A stretch of 23,766 nt of DNA, taken from the IMG/VR virus record IMGVR_UViG_3300017917_001849, positions 1-23,766 of that record; one strand, 5' to 3'. Below, one piece after another: positions 8,213 to 16,159 of this stretch (the stretch's first letter is position 1; every line of letters starts with the position of its first letter). This DNA is from a virus. The position numbers and the translations under genes were made by a program. The notes below the pieces were generated by a model that was given only the letters and a program-made list of their open reading frames with translations, did not search any database and was not told the DNA's origin.

Positions 8213-8949
8213 AAAATTTACAAAGATATTTGCAAGATGTGGCCAATGCACGTAGACGTGAATTGATACCTTTTGTGTTTGATTCAACAGGTGCGTTGGT
8301 TCAAACTGGACCGTTTGCAGGTATGGGCATTGTGCCTTATTTCATGTGGGGCGACGGAGACGTTGTTGGAAAACTGTTGGGTGTGTATGAAGACGAGTTG
8401 CATGAGTTTATTGAACAAGCAATTGCAAACAAACCAGACACTGTGATCAATGTGGGCTGTGCCGAAGGCTACTATAGTGTGGGCTTTGCTCATCGACTGC
8501 CTGATACTCCAGTTCTAGCTGTGGATGTTGAACCGGCTTCGGCTGTGATAGTAAAGGACAATGCAACAATCAATGGACTGTCCAATGTCACTGCATTGAC
8601 TCGACTAGTAGACACCGCCTGGCTTGAATCAACTTGTTCATCGTTGACTAATCCTTTGTTGATATTTGATTGCGAAGGTGCTGAACTTGCTTTGCTAGAT
8701 CCAGAACAAGTTCCTGCTCTCAAACATTGCAGTATTCTTGTTGAATGTCATGACTGTATTATTCCCAATATCACTCAAGACTTGATTCAAAGATTTTCCG
8801 GCACTCACAAGATTCAATCTGCAGATCAAACTACTAAAGATCCATATCAATTTGAGTTTTTGAAAGGACTCAGTGATTGTGATAAGTGGGCGCTGGTACA
8901 CGAAGGACGTCCTAGTACAATGACTTGGTTATACATGGTGCCAGCATGA
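8209..8949 (+). CDS. FkbM-like SAM-dependent methyltransferase
   Basis: A 246-residue class I methyltransferase-like protein. The SAM-binding motif I is VINVGCAEGYYSVGFA (residues 80-95), followed by VLAVDVEP at motif II (the acidic end of the second strand) and LLIFDCEGAELALL (about 147-160), the DCEGAE motif typical of FkbM proteins that methylate sugar hydroxyls. The N-terminal 70 residues are unrecognised and include a segment rich in Gly and aromatic residues. The gene is coupled on both sides by ATGA. It likely decorates the product of the neighbouring glycosyltransferases; that is inferred from context. Confidence 0.72.
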   Translation: MKNLQRYLQDVANARRRELIPFVFDSTGALVQTGPFAGMGIVPYFMWGDGDVVGKLLGVYEDELHEFIEQAIANKPDTVINVGCAEGYYSVGFAHRLPDTPVLAVDVEPASAVIVKDNATINGLSNVTALTRLVDTAWLESTCSSLTNPLLIFDCEGAELALLDPEQVPALKHCSILVECHDCIIPNITQDLIQRFSGTHKIQSADQTTKDPYQFEFLKGLSDCDKWALVHEGRPSTMTWLYMVPA

Positions 8950-9668
8950 GAAATATCTTAGTTAAAAGTCTGTTCAACATACAAGATACTGATTGGCACA
9001 TCAAGAATCGCGACAAGGAAATTAACTTGTACGAAAAGTATGTTGAAATGCATCAACTCAGCCTAGGCACATACACTCGGCATCTCAAGGGCAAGTGGGA
9101 ATTCAAATTTATATCCGGCACTGTGTCCAATGTCAATGAAGCTTTTCAAAAGACTTTTCATGGTATCTACGATTTATGGAAACAGGGCGATACTACAATT
9201 TTATACACTGACCCAGATACCTTGGCCATTAGAGACATTAACCCTTGGGAAATATCCGACAAGTTTATGATGTTTAACTACACTGATCCTCGGTCATTTG
9301 ACAAACCCAATCAATACAATCGCAAGTTTGATCATTTTTTTAATGCCGGAGTAAGATTGTTTCCTGCACAAATGAGTCAAAAAATTTGGGACAATGCACT
9401 GGACATGGCCAGTAATTGGGATACCAGTACCTACGACACTGAACAGATTATTTTGAACTCAATGCTGTGGGACCAAGGCCTAACGTTAGATCAAGTACTT
9501 AGACCTGAGTGGGCCTATCAAGCTCAATGGTTGCCTGATCAAGCATCGCAGTGTCAGCAAGACATCTGGAATGGGTTAGATATTAGACACGCCAATATCA
9601 TCCACACTCACAGCAGTAGAAACATTGATGTAAAACTACAGTTAATGCGACACTGGATACCTCAATGA
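8946..9668 (+). CDS. GT-A-like glycosyltransferase
   Basis: A 240-residue protein resembling nucleotide-diphospho-sugar transferases. It has LYTDPDTLAI (about residues 86-95) at the place of the DxD metal site, FFNAGVRLF (about 129-137) which is a usual acceptor-side element, YDTEQIILNSML (about 158-169), and HANIIHTHSS near the C-terminus where a metal-binding His is common. The start was placed at the ATG overlapping the previous TGA, not at an in-frame ATG 21 bases upstream, because ATGA coupling is the rule here. The closest family (GT8/GT34/DUF-type) cannot be settled by eye. Confidence 0.6.
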   Translation: MRNILVKSLFNIQDTDWHIKNRDKEINLYEKYVEMHQLSLGTYTRHLKGKWEFKFISGTVSNVNEAFQKTFHGIYDLWKQGDTTILYTDPDTLAIRDINPWEISDKFMMFNYTDPRSFDKPNQYNRKFDHFFNAGVRLFPAQMSQKIWDNALDMASNWDTSTYDTEQIILNSMLWDQGLTLDQVLRPEWAYQAQWLPDQASQCQQDIWNGLDIRHANIIHTHSSRNIDVKLQLMRHWIPQ

Positions 9669-10267
9669 AAGAAATTTTCACTGAAATAATACAAACAAGA
9701 CGCTGGCAGGAAGTTCCTTGCGGCAGTGGTAGTACATTGAGATACACTCAATTGTTGCGAGAAACTTTGCCAGATTTTTTGATCCGACACAATATCAACA
9801 GCATGTTAGATGCTCCTTGTGGAGACTTCAGTTGGATGAGTTTGGTTGAGTTTCCAGAAAACTTTGTATATCAAGGCGGAGACATTGTTGAGTTTATGAT
9901 CAAAGACAATCAATATAGGTATCCCAAAGTTGATTTTAAAGTGTTTGATCTTACACAGGATCGTTTTCCTGATGTAGATATGTTGTTTTGCCGAGATTGC
10001 TTGTTTCATTTATGCGAAGATGATATCAAAAAAGTATTTGACAATCTCATGTCTAGTAGTGTAAAATACATCATGACTACCAGTTATCTTCCATCACACT
10101 GTGCAAATCACAATATTCAAACTGGAGATTTTAGACCAATAGATCTTGAGCAGGCGCCGTTTAATTTGCCCAGTCCTGTTGATGCTTTGGATGATGGAGT
10201 ACCGGGCGAAGTTATTCGCAGATTATGTTTATGGAATGTGCAGGATTTACAACAGGCTTTTAAATGA
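9665..10267 (+). CDS. class I SAM-dependent methyltransferase
   Basis: A 200-residue Rossmann methyltransferase. Motif I is MLDAPCGDFSWM (residues 42-53). YQGGDIVEFMI follows as motif II, VDFKVFDLTQDRFPDVDMLFCRDCLFHL (about residues 84-111) covers motifs III and IV, and YIMTTSYLP comes next. The proteins I recall with DAPCGDFxWM are small phage and bacterial enzymes of unassigned target, often near glycan genes. ATGA couplings on both sides place it at the end of the GT/MT cassette and in line with the phosphoribosyltransferase. The target is unknown. Confidence 0.72.
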   Translation: MKEIFTEIIQTRRWQEVPCGSGSTLRYTQLLRETLPDFLIRHNINSMLDAPCGDFSWMSLVEFPENFVYQGGDIVEFMIKDNQYRYPKVDFKVFDLTQDRFPDVDMLFCRDCLFHLCEDDIKKVFDNLMSSSVKYIMTTSYLPSHCANHNIQTGDFRPIDLEQAPFNLPSPVDALDDGVPGEVIRRLCLWNVQDLQQAFK

Positions 10268-10809
10268 AAAAAATATTTTTAACGTGGCAAGATGTTGAAC
10301 AACATGTTCAAGAAATACTAAGGCAACTGCATCAAGATCAGTGGATGCCTGACTATGTGGTAGGACTCACTCGAGGAGGTCTTGTACCGGCTAATTTGAT
10401 CAGTCAGTATTTGGATATTCCTATGGAAACGCTAAAGGTCAGTCTAAGAGATGGCGACAATGCCGAAAGTAATCTATGGATGGCCGAAGATGCATTTGGT
10501 CATAGAGATTATGATCCCATGTGCGGAGATGACGGGCGCAAGAAGATTCTTATTGTAGATGACATCAACGATACAGGTGCCACATTAAACTGGATCAAAA
10601 AAGATTGGCCCGGCGGTTGTTTTCCAAAAGACAAACGTTGGAAAGAGGTTTGGGGCAACAATGTTCGAGTGGCTGTGCTGTATGACAACGAATCGAGCAA
10701 GAGTCAGTTGAATATTGATTATAGTTCTGCTACAATAAACAAAGCAGAAGAAGATTGTTGGATTGTATTTCCTTGGGAAGATTGGTGGAAGAATAAATGG
10801 CAAAAATAA
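10264..10809 (+). CDS. type I phosphoribosyltransferase (purine Gpt/Hpt-like)
   Basis: A 181-residue protein with the PRPP-binding signature ILIVDDINDTGATL (residues 95-108), the conserved acidic pair D99-D100, and the upstream VGLTRGGLVPA (33-43) which forms the pyrophosphate loop. The layout (flexible loop region between, aromatic C-terminus WIVFPWEDWW) is that of purine phosphoribosyltransferases such as xanthine-guanine PRT; the WIVFPWE ending is common in that branch. It would salvage a purine base into its nucleotide. Lying directly before queE, a role with a deazapurine base is possible but unproven. It overlaps queE by 13 bases. Confidence 0.8.
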   Translation: MKKIFLTWQDVEQHVQEILRQLHQDQWMPDYVVGLTRGGLVPANLISQYLDIPMETLKVSLRDGDNAESNLWMAEDAFGHRDYDPMCGDDGRKKILIVDDINDTGATLNWIKKDWPGGCFPKDKRWKEVWGNNVRVAVLYDNESSKSQLNIDYSSATINKAEEDCWIVFPWEDWWKNKWQK

Positions 10810-11675
10810 AAGTCAGCGAAGTATTTTATAGTTTACAAGGTGAAGGACGTTTTGTTGGCGTTCCTTCGGTGTTTTTGAGAACGTTTGGTTGCAACTTTAC
10901 CTGTGCAGGGTTTGGTTGTAAGCCTGGTGAAAAGTCAACAGGCGCCGATGATGTGGCTGAAGTTGTACACTTGTACAATACATTTGAAGAACTGCCTTTG
11001 GTAGAAACAGGTTGCGACAGCTATGCATCATGGCATCCAGCATTCAAACATTTGAGTCCAACACAGACCACAGAAGAACTTGTGGAACGTATGTTGAAGT
11101 TGACTCCCAACAATCATTGGGTGCAGAACAACGGCAATGATGTTCACTTGGTAATCACAGGTGGTGAACCATTGTTGGGTTGGCAACGTGCCTACACTGA
11201 ACTCTTGCAACATGAGAGCATGCAAGACCTACGCAATCTTACGTTTGAAACCAATGGTACTCAAGAACTACACAAAGATTTTAGACACACACTGTTGGAC
11301 TGGACTTTGAATCCCAAATACGGACGTCGTGGACCAGGTGCATTGACTTTTAGTGTCAGTGCCAAACTAGGTGCATCAGGTGAGAAGTGGGAAGAAGCCA
11401 TTAGACCAGACATTGTCATGAGTTATCAAAACATTGGTCATACCTATCTCAAGTTTGTGGTTGAAACTGATGAGCATATTGCAGAAGCCATTCGTGCATC
11501 AGATGAATATCGTCGTGCAGGCTTCACGGGTTCAATCTATCTCATGCCACAGGGCGGTGTAGTTGAGCCATATGATAAAAACAAAGTTCGCATCGCCAAC
11601 ATCTGTGCCGAGCAAGGTTGGTATTACAGTCCACGCTTACACGTAGACCTATGGGGCAATGGGTGGGGTAAATGA
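10797..11675 (+). CDS. queE: 7-carboxy-7-deazaguanine synthase, radical SAM
   Basis: A 292-residue radical SAM enzyme that turns 6-carboxytetrahydropterin into 7-carboxy-7-deazaguanine. SEVFYSLQGEGRFVGVPSVF (residues 7-26) is the QueE N-terminal hallmark. Cluster cysteines are C32 and C36 in FGCNFTCAGFGC; the third ligand is either C41 or, more likely, C73 in GCDSYASW, which sits where other QueE proteins have a CDT. The ITGGEPLL motif, ETNGT, LNPKYG and LMPQGG follow in order. It is longer than many QueE (about 210-250) because of the insert between the cysteines. It overlaps the PRT gene and ends in an ATGA overlap with a small membrane peptide. Confidence 0.9.
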   Translation: MAKIKVSEVFYSLQGEGRFVGVPSVFLRTFGCNFTCAGFGCKPGEKSTGADDVAEVVHLYNTFEELPLVETGCDSYASWHPAFKHLSPTQTTEELVERMLKLTPNNHWVQNNGNDVHLVITGGEPLLGWQRAYTELLQHESMQDLRNLTFETNGTQELHKDFRHTLLDWTLNPKYGRRGPGALTFSVSAKLGASGEKWEEAIRPDIVMSYQNIGHTYLKFVVETDEHIAEAIRASDEYRRAGFTGSIYLMPQGGVVEPYDKNKVRIANICAEQGWYYSPRLHVDLWGNGWGK

Positions 11676-11806
11676 AACCCGCTGACTGGTACTTTGTATT
11701 TTTGTGTACAGTTTTAGTAGTTGTGGTTGCTATGCTACCAGTTGTGTTGCCTAGCGAAACTTTGAATCAAGCACTTCGTGAATGGAGTTTTCAAGTTGCA
11801 AAATAA
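11672..11806 (+). CDS. 44-residue single-pass membrane peptide
   Basis: A short ORF starting in an ATGA overlap with queE. It encodes 44 residues with one clear hydrophobic segment (about residues 7-26, YFVFLCTVLVVVVAMLPVVL) and a polar C-terminus. The N-terminus is short and carries one Lys and one Asp. It fills an otherwise unexplained gap and overlaps the presumed nadE start by 29 bases in another frame. Coupling and the helix make it plausible; no family is recognised. Confidence 0.5.
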   Translation: MKPADWYFVFLCTVLVVVVAMLPVVLPSETLNQALREWSFQVAK

Positions 11807-12551
11807 TTTATCCAACAGAATCATAACATGGATTCGAGATTATGCAGTACAAAACAATATCAAAAGCCTGGTGGTAGGCGTGTCTGGTGGCATAGATTCA
11901 GCTGTGGTATCCACGCTGTGTGCTATGACTGGTATTCATACCATTGCTGTGGCCTTGCCTATTCGACAGCGTGAAGACCTGCACAATCTCAGTCTTGATC
12001 ATTGCTTTTGGCTGGGCAATCGATTTGCTAATGTACGCACAGAGATTGTAAATCTCACAGACACATTTGATCGTTTTGAAGAAGTCATGGGCAATTACTC
12101 TAGCGAGTTGGCCTTTGCTAACAGCCGCTCAAGATTGCGTATGATGGCTTTGTATCAGATAGCACAGAGTTGTTCAGGTATTGTAGTAGGCACAGGCAAC
12201 AAGATTGAAGACTTTGGTGTGGGTTTCTTTACCAAGTATGGAGACGGTGGTGTAGATATCAGTCCCATTGCCGACTTGACAAAAAGTGAAGTATGGGATC
12301 TAGGCCGCGAACTTGGTGTAGATCAGCGTATCATTGATGCAGCACCCACAGATGGACTTTGGGCAGATGGTCGTGTGGACCAGGATCAATTGGGCGGACT
12401 AAGCTATCCAGAACTGGAACGTGCTATGTACCTGGACGAACAAGATGCCGTGCCAGACACAGATGCTGAAGCCATGGCTCTGTATCAGTATCGCAAAATC
12501 CGTGCTCGAAACCTACACAAGATGATGCCTATTCCTGTGTTTAAAAAGTGA
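11778..12551 (+). CDS. nadE: NH3-dependent NAD synthetase
   Basis: A 257-residue N-type ATP pyrophosphatase that amidates deamido-NAD to NAD. The PP-loop is VVGVSGGIDSAVV (residues 32-44). GTGNKIEDFGVGFFTKYGDGGVDISPIADLTKSEVWDL contains the ATP- and NaAD-binding blocks typical of NadE, and DGLWADGRVDQDQLGLSYPEL-like text near residue 195 matches the C-terminal motif. There is no glutaminase domain, so it should use ammonia. The start is uncertain: GTG at 11778 or TTG at 11796, both overlapping the membrane peptide; no in-frame ATG lies upstream of the PP-loop. Phages carry NAD synthesis genes to keep cofactor levels up or repair host depletion. Confidence 0.88.
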   Translation: MNGVFKLQNNLSNRIITWIRDYAVQNNIKSLVVGVSGGIDSAVVSTLCAMTGIHTIAVALPIRQREDLHNLSLDHCFWLGNRFANVRTEIVNLTDTFDRFEEVMGNYSSELAFANSRSRLRMMALYQIAQSCSGIVVGTGNKIEDFGVGFFTKYGDGGVDISPIADLTKSEVWDLGRELGVDQRIIDAAPTDGLWADGRVDQDQLGGLSYPELERAMYLDEQDAVPDTDAEAMALYQYRKIRARNLHKMMPIPVFKK

Positions 12552-12559
12552 AATATCTT

Positions 12560-12787
12560 ATGAGTCAACCTGATCACGATTCATGGACCGACCGTGCTAG
12601 ATTTGAATACAAGTATTGTTTATGGCCTCGTCGTTGCCACAATACCAAGAAACCCATTTGGTTTACTTTGGCTGTTCGAGGACGTGCTATATGGACAGGA
12701 CCAGGTGAATCTGTGGTAGAAGATCGTTGGTTTCACAGAGATGAAGGATTGGTAATCATGATCAAACGTGTGTCAGAGAACTGGTAG
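12560..12787 (+). CDS. small conserved-type phage protein
   Basis: A 75-residue soluble protein with many Trp and Arg residues (CLWPRRCHNTKKPIWF). It could start at the ATG here or at a GTG at 12548 that overlaps the nadE stop as GTGA; the pattern of coupling favours the latter, codon preference the former. No membrane segment is seen. No function is recognised. It ends two bases before the next gene. Confidence 0.65.
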   Translation: MSQPDHDSWTDRARFEYKYCLWPRRCHNTKKPIWFTLAVRGRAIWTGPGESVVEDRWFHRDEGLVIMIKRVSENW

Positions 12788-12789
12788 AA

Positions 12790-13632
12790 ATGTTTGGGAT
12801 TCGAAATCACAATTTCAACTACGACATTCGTATGCATGATCAGTCTTGGCCATGCTTTGAGGAATTCTTAAATTTATCAAGCCTTGATCATTTGCCAGAA
12901 CACGTACAACATCATCTAAGTCAAAGAATCAAACTTGATCCAATATATCATCGCAGTCTACACAGTTTATTAAAACACAATTTTCCTGGATCAGAACAAA
13001 TAACACAGACATACAGTCAGAGCTGGCAGGACTTTTTTGTGTTGACCATGCTCAATGGTAAAACTCAAGGAACCTATCTAGAATTAGGATGCAGTGAACC
13101 TGAGTACATGAACAATACTTTGTTGTTAGAACAGTTTGGATGGACAGGTGTCAGTGTAGATTTTAGATCAGAATTGGCCGATCAGTGGAGCCAGCGTCGT
13201 CCTGCATCAAAGTTTGTGTTAGCAGATTTGCTCAATACCGATCTTGCAGAAAGTTTTCAGCAGTGGCAACTGCCTCAACAAGTTGACTATCTACAGTTGG
13301 ATTTGTGTGACTGGGCCACAGTGGAAGCCATGGAAAAAATACCACATGACCAGTATCGATTCAGCATAATTACTTTTGAAACTGATATTTTTCAAGCAGA
13401 TCCTGATATACAATCACACTCTAGAAAGTTTTTACAAAACTTGGGTTATCAACTGTTGATTGACAATGTGGCTGTTAAAAACTATGCCACTGATACTTGG
13501 GAACCGTTTGAAGATTGGTGGGTCGATCCTGTTTCAGTTGACCAGGATTTAATCAACAAATTCATGTGTGTGGATGGTCGTGTCAAATTGCCACATCACA
13601 TTTTTACAAAGGAACAAGCATGGGAATACTAG
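12790..13632 (+). CDS. FkbM-like methyltransferase
   Basis: A 280-residue protein whose C-terminal two thirds look like an FkbM methyltransferase: SQSWQDFFVLTMLNGKTQGTYLELGC spans residues about 76-101 with the SAM loop at ELGCSEPEYMNNT, then WTGVSVDFRSE at motif II, and VDYLQLDLCDW (about 173-183) in the motif IV position. The N-terminal 70 residues are a separate, unrecognised part. The SAM loop has fewer glycines than usual (GCSEPE), as often seen in FkbM proteins. It is the second FkbM-like gene in the window but not a close copy of the one at 8.2 kb. It overlaps the next gene by 13 bases. Confidence 0.68.
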   Translation: MFGIRNHNFNYDIRMHDQSWPCFEEFLNLSSLDHLPEHVQHHLSQRIKLDPIYHRSLHSLLKHNFPGSEQITQTYSQSWQDFFVLTMLNGKTQGTYLELGCSEPEYMNNTLLLEQFGWTGVSVDFRSELADQWSQRRPASKFVLADLLNTDLAESFQQWQLPQQVDYLQLDLCDWATVEAMEKIPHDQYRFSIITFETDIFQADPDIQSHSRKFLQNLGYQLLIDNVAVKNYATDTWEPFEDWWVDPVSVDQDLINKFMCVDGRVKLPHHIFTKEQAWEY

Positions 13633-14006
13633 ATATATTTCGTAAGAAAAAAGCAGAGCCAAAATCTGAGGCTCCAAAATCTACCAAGAAAAAGTCAGAA
13701 AAAGAGTTGGCCACTGAACGTGGTGAACCTTGGGTAGGAATACTGAGCATGGACATTGATCCAGAGAATCCACATCAAGGTGCGTTTGAGCTAGATTGGA
13801 ATGACAAGTTTGTGGCCAATTTAGTTCGTGCTGGATATCAAGGCAAGCCCGGAGAAGAGGATGCAGAAATTGTAGATCGCTGGTTTCAGAACATCTGTAG
13901 ACATGTGGTCATGGAAACTTGGGAACAAGAACAAGCCAACGATCCTGTGCCAGGAAGATTTACCAAAAGCCGAAATCTTGGCGGCGGTCGAAGAGAAGTC
14001 AGCTAA
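13620..14006 (+). CDS. conserved T4-like phage protein, unknown
   Basis: A 128-residue protein with a Lys-rich, low-complexity N-terminus (KKKAEPKSEAPKSTKKKSEK) and a compact acidic domain (GEPWVGILSMDIDPENPHQG, then FELDWNDKFVANLVRAGYQG). From memory it resembles a small family widespread in marine T4-like cyanophages and pelagiphages; no function is known to me. The ATG follows AAGGAAC inside the end of the methyltransferase gene and is preferred to an upstream in-frame ATG that would add 18 residues of shadow sequence. The stop overlaps the next ATG (TAATG). Confidence 0.72.
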   Translation: MGILDIFRKKKAEPKSEAPKSTKKKSEKELATERGEPWVGILSMDIDPENPHQGAFELDWNDKFVANLVRAGYQGKPGEEDAEIVDRWFQNICRHVVMETWEQEQANDPVPGRFTKSRNLGGGRREVS

Positions 14007-14707
14007 TGATATTGTATGTCAACGGTGACAGTCATACCGCAGCCGCAGAAGCAGTAAACAATCATGCATTTGCTGAAGATGACAGTCAATACTTTTACAT
14101 GGGTCGTGCACCACATCCAGACAACATTGCTGTAAGCTGGGGCAAACTACTGAGCACTGCTCTAAGAGCTGGATTTCATTGTGGTGCAGAAAGTGCCAGT
14201 TCCAACACTAGAATCATAAGAACCACTAGAGAGTGGTTGGACAGTCAGGGCTACGATCAAGATCTCATGGTCATCATACAGTGGTCAACTTGGGAACGAG
14301 AAGAATGGTTGATCGACGGTACTTACTATCAGGTCAATGGATCAGGTATTGATCAAGTTCCTGAAAGTCATCAACAGCAGTACAAAGAGTTTGTGGCCAA
14401 CATAGATTGGAAAACCAAAACTCAACAGGCACACGAAGATATTTGGAATTTTCATCAAGAGTTAGAATCCAAAAATATCCGTCATATATTTTTCAACGGC
14501 AACAACGATTTTGGTCCGTTAAAAGAACGTCGTGATTGGGGCACCAGTTATATTGGTCCATATGATCCCAAACAAACATTCAATAACCTAATTCAGGCAC
14601 AAGGTATTCAAACAGTGGCACCCAATTCATGGCATTTTGGAAGAGATGGCCATAGCTATTTTCACCGTTTTATGCTACAATATATTATCAACAACAAATT
14701 AATATAA
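14006..14707 (+). CDS. SGNH/GDSL-like hydrolase domain protein
   Basis: A 233-residue protein beginning almost at once with ILYVNGDSHTAA (residues 2-13), where GDSH matches SGNH block I with the catalytic Ser. The later segment FNGNNDFGP supplies a GNxD-like block III, and HFGRDGHSYFHRFM near the C-terminus gives the block V D-x-x-H-like pair (DGH). WSTWEREEW in the middle is a marked aromatic motif. Members I recall from T4-like marine phages are uncharacterised; esterase or acyl-hydrolase activity on glycans or lipids would be the family expectation. It is coupled to the upstream gene by TAATG. No signal peptide is seen. Confidence 0.65.
   Translation: MILYVNGDSHTAAAEAVNNHAFAEDDSQYFYMGRAPHPDNIAVSWGKLLSTALRAGFHCGAESASSNTRIIRTTREWLDSQGYDQDLMVIIQWSTWEREEWLIDGTYYQVNGSGIDQVPESHQQQYKEFVANIDWKTKTQQAHEDIWNFHQELESKNIRHIFFNGNNDFGPLKERRDWGTSYIGPYDPKQTFNNLIQAQGIQTVAPNSWHFGRDGHSYFHRFMLQYIINNKLI
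14673..14681 (+). promoter_or_regulatory. possible extended -10 promoter for the exonuclease gene
   Basis: TGCTACAAT matches an extended -10 with one mismatch, about 35 bases before the exonuclease ATG and inside the end of the SGNH gene. No convincing -35 is present. The same TGCTA(T/C)AAT form occurs before queD. Confidence 0.35.
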
Positions 14708-14715
14708 GGCTTTTT

Positions 14716-15723
14716 ATGCGTTATGTGTTAATTGACACAGCAAACATGTTCTTCCGTGCCCGTCATGGGGCATTCCGTGCTTCAGACACTTGGGAAAAAA
14801 TTGGATTTGCTTTGCACGTCACATTGATGAGTGCCAACAAAGTAGCACAGAGATTCAAAGCAGATCATGTAGTTTTTGCTCTAGAAGGACGTAGCTGGCG
14901 CAAAGATTACTACGAGCCTTACAAAAAGAATCGTGCTGTGGCCCGTGCTGCACTCACAGAAGCAGAACAAGATGAAGACAAAATGTTCTGGGAAACTTAT
15001 GACGCATTGACTAAATACTTGGCTGAGAGAACCAATTGCTCAGTAATTCAATGTCCAACAGCAGAAGGCGACGATATTATTGCTCGTTGGATTGCTTTAC
15101 ACCCACAAGACGAACATATTATAATCAGTAGCGATACTGACTTTGTGCAATTAATAGCACCCAATGTCACACAATACAACGGCATCAGCGATGAGCATAT
15201 CACGTTGGAGGGTTATTTTGATGCTAAAGGCAAGCCAGTAATCGACAAGAAAAAACAAGAACCCAAGACGATTCCAGATCCTGCTTGGTTATTGTTTGAA
15301 AAATGCATGCGTGGCGACAGCAGTGACAACGTGTTTAGTGCTTTTCCTGGTGTTAGAACCAAGGGCACCAAAAACAAAGTAGGACTTCAAGAAGCTTTTG
15401 AAGATCGTGAGCGCCAGGGTTTTAACTGGAACAACATGATGTTGCAACGCTGGACTGATCACAATGGCACAGAACATCGTGTGTTGGATGATTACAATCG
15501 CAACGTGTCTTTGATTGATTTAACAGCACAACCACAAGCCGTCAAAGACGTAGTAGATGCTTGTATTCGTGAACAGATATCGCACAAAGATGTAGGTCAA
15601 GTAGGTGTAAGGTTTATGCAATTTTGCGGCAAGTATGATTTGATCAAGTGCAGCGAAAGTGCAGACTCATTCGGTAAGTGGTTGAATGAGACATACAAAG
15701 GAGTATTAAATGATCATAGCTAA
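14716..15723 (+). CDS. 5'-3' exonuclease of the FEN/T4 RNase H family
   Basis: A 335-residue structure-specific 5' nuclease, expected to remove RNA primers from lagging-strand fragments during phage replication. The metal-binding acidic residues are visible: D7 in YVLIDTANMFFRARHG, E117-x-D119-D120 in AEGDDIIARW, D140-x-D142 in SSDTDFVQLI, and D201/D204 in MRGDSSDNVFSAFPGV, which leads into the helix-hairpin-helix DNA-binding part. T4 RNase H is about 305 residues, so the size fits. It overlaps the next gene by 14 bases. The bacterial PolA 5' nuclease is a relative, but context supports the phage type. Confidence 0.88.
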   Translation: MRYVLIDTANMFFRARHGAFRASDTWEKIGFALHVTLMSANKVAQRFKADHVVFALEGRSWRKDYYEPYKKNRAVARAALTEAEQDEDKMFWETYDALTKYLAERTNCSVIQCPTAEGDDIIARWIALHPQDEHIIISSDTDFVQLIAPNVTQYNGISDEHITLEGYFDAKGKPVIDKKKQEPKTIPDPAWLLFEKCMRGDSSDNVFSAFPGVRTKGTKNKVGLQEAFEDRERQGFNWNNMMLQRWTDHNGTEHRVLDDYNRNVSLIDLTAQPQAVKDVVDACIREQISHKDVGQVGVRFMQFCGKYDLIKCSESADSFGKWLNETYKGVLNDHS

Positions 15724-16159
15724 ACCAGTGATAGACAAAAAGTTTTGGATATTACAGAAAGACAACGAGAAAGTCGGCAACATTGAAGCCACAGCTGGTG
15801 GGTTTCAAGTGGTCATCAACAATCAAGTTGAACAATACAGAACTATTCGCATGGCGGCTCAACGTGCCAACATACATTTTGAAACCACAACCAAGGTCAC
15901 CAAACCTGACACACATCTAGTTCATGGCTATCCAGCTGGTGGTCGAGTTTGTAATCCAGTATGGGACGTGCCACATCAACTGCCGTTATATACCAAGACC
16001 ACGAAATCCAAATCTGGGTTCGCGGCTGGATGGTATGCAATCAAACGTGGACGCAAATGGAAGACTGTACAAGATCCTAAATTAATTGCCTTGGAACGTT
16101 ATAAGTTTCATGGTCCTTTTCACACACGAGAACAAGCAAGCGAGTATGCCAATGGCTAA
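15710..16159 (+). CDS. conserved T4-like phage protein next to the exonuclease, unknown
   Basis: A 149-residue basic protein. Clear stretches are KPVIDKKFWILQKDNEKVGN at the start, VHGYPAGGRVCNPVWDVPHQ in the middle, then LPLYTKTTKSKSGFAAGWYA and a Lys/Arg-rich tail. I recall a similar protein beside the 5' nuclease in marine T4-like phages, which suggests a replication-linked role, but no domain is recognised. It overlaps the exonuclease gene upstream and the MazG-like gene downstream by 8 bases. Confidence 0.72.
   Translation: MIIAKPVIDKKFWILQKDNEKVGNIEATAGGFQVVINNQVEQYRTIRMAAQRANIHFETTTKVTKPDTHLVHGYPAGGRVCNPVWDVPHQLPLYTKTTKSKSGFAAGWYAIKRGRKWKTVQDPKLIALERYKFHGPFHTREQASEYANG

Noticed and set aside
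10793-10799. AATAAATG at the start of queE as a late promoter
   Set aside because: The last base does not fit NATAAATA and it lies on the start codon inside an overlap of two genes.
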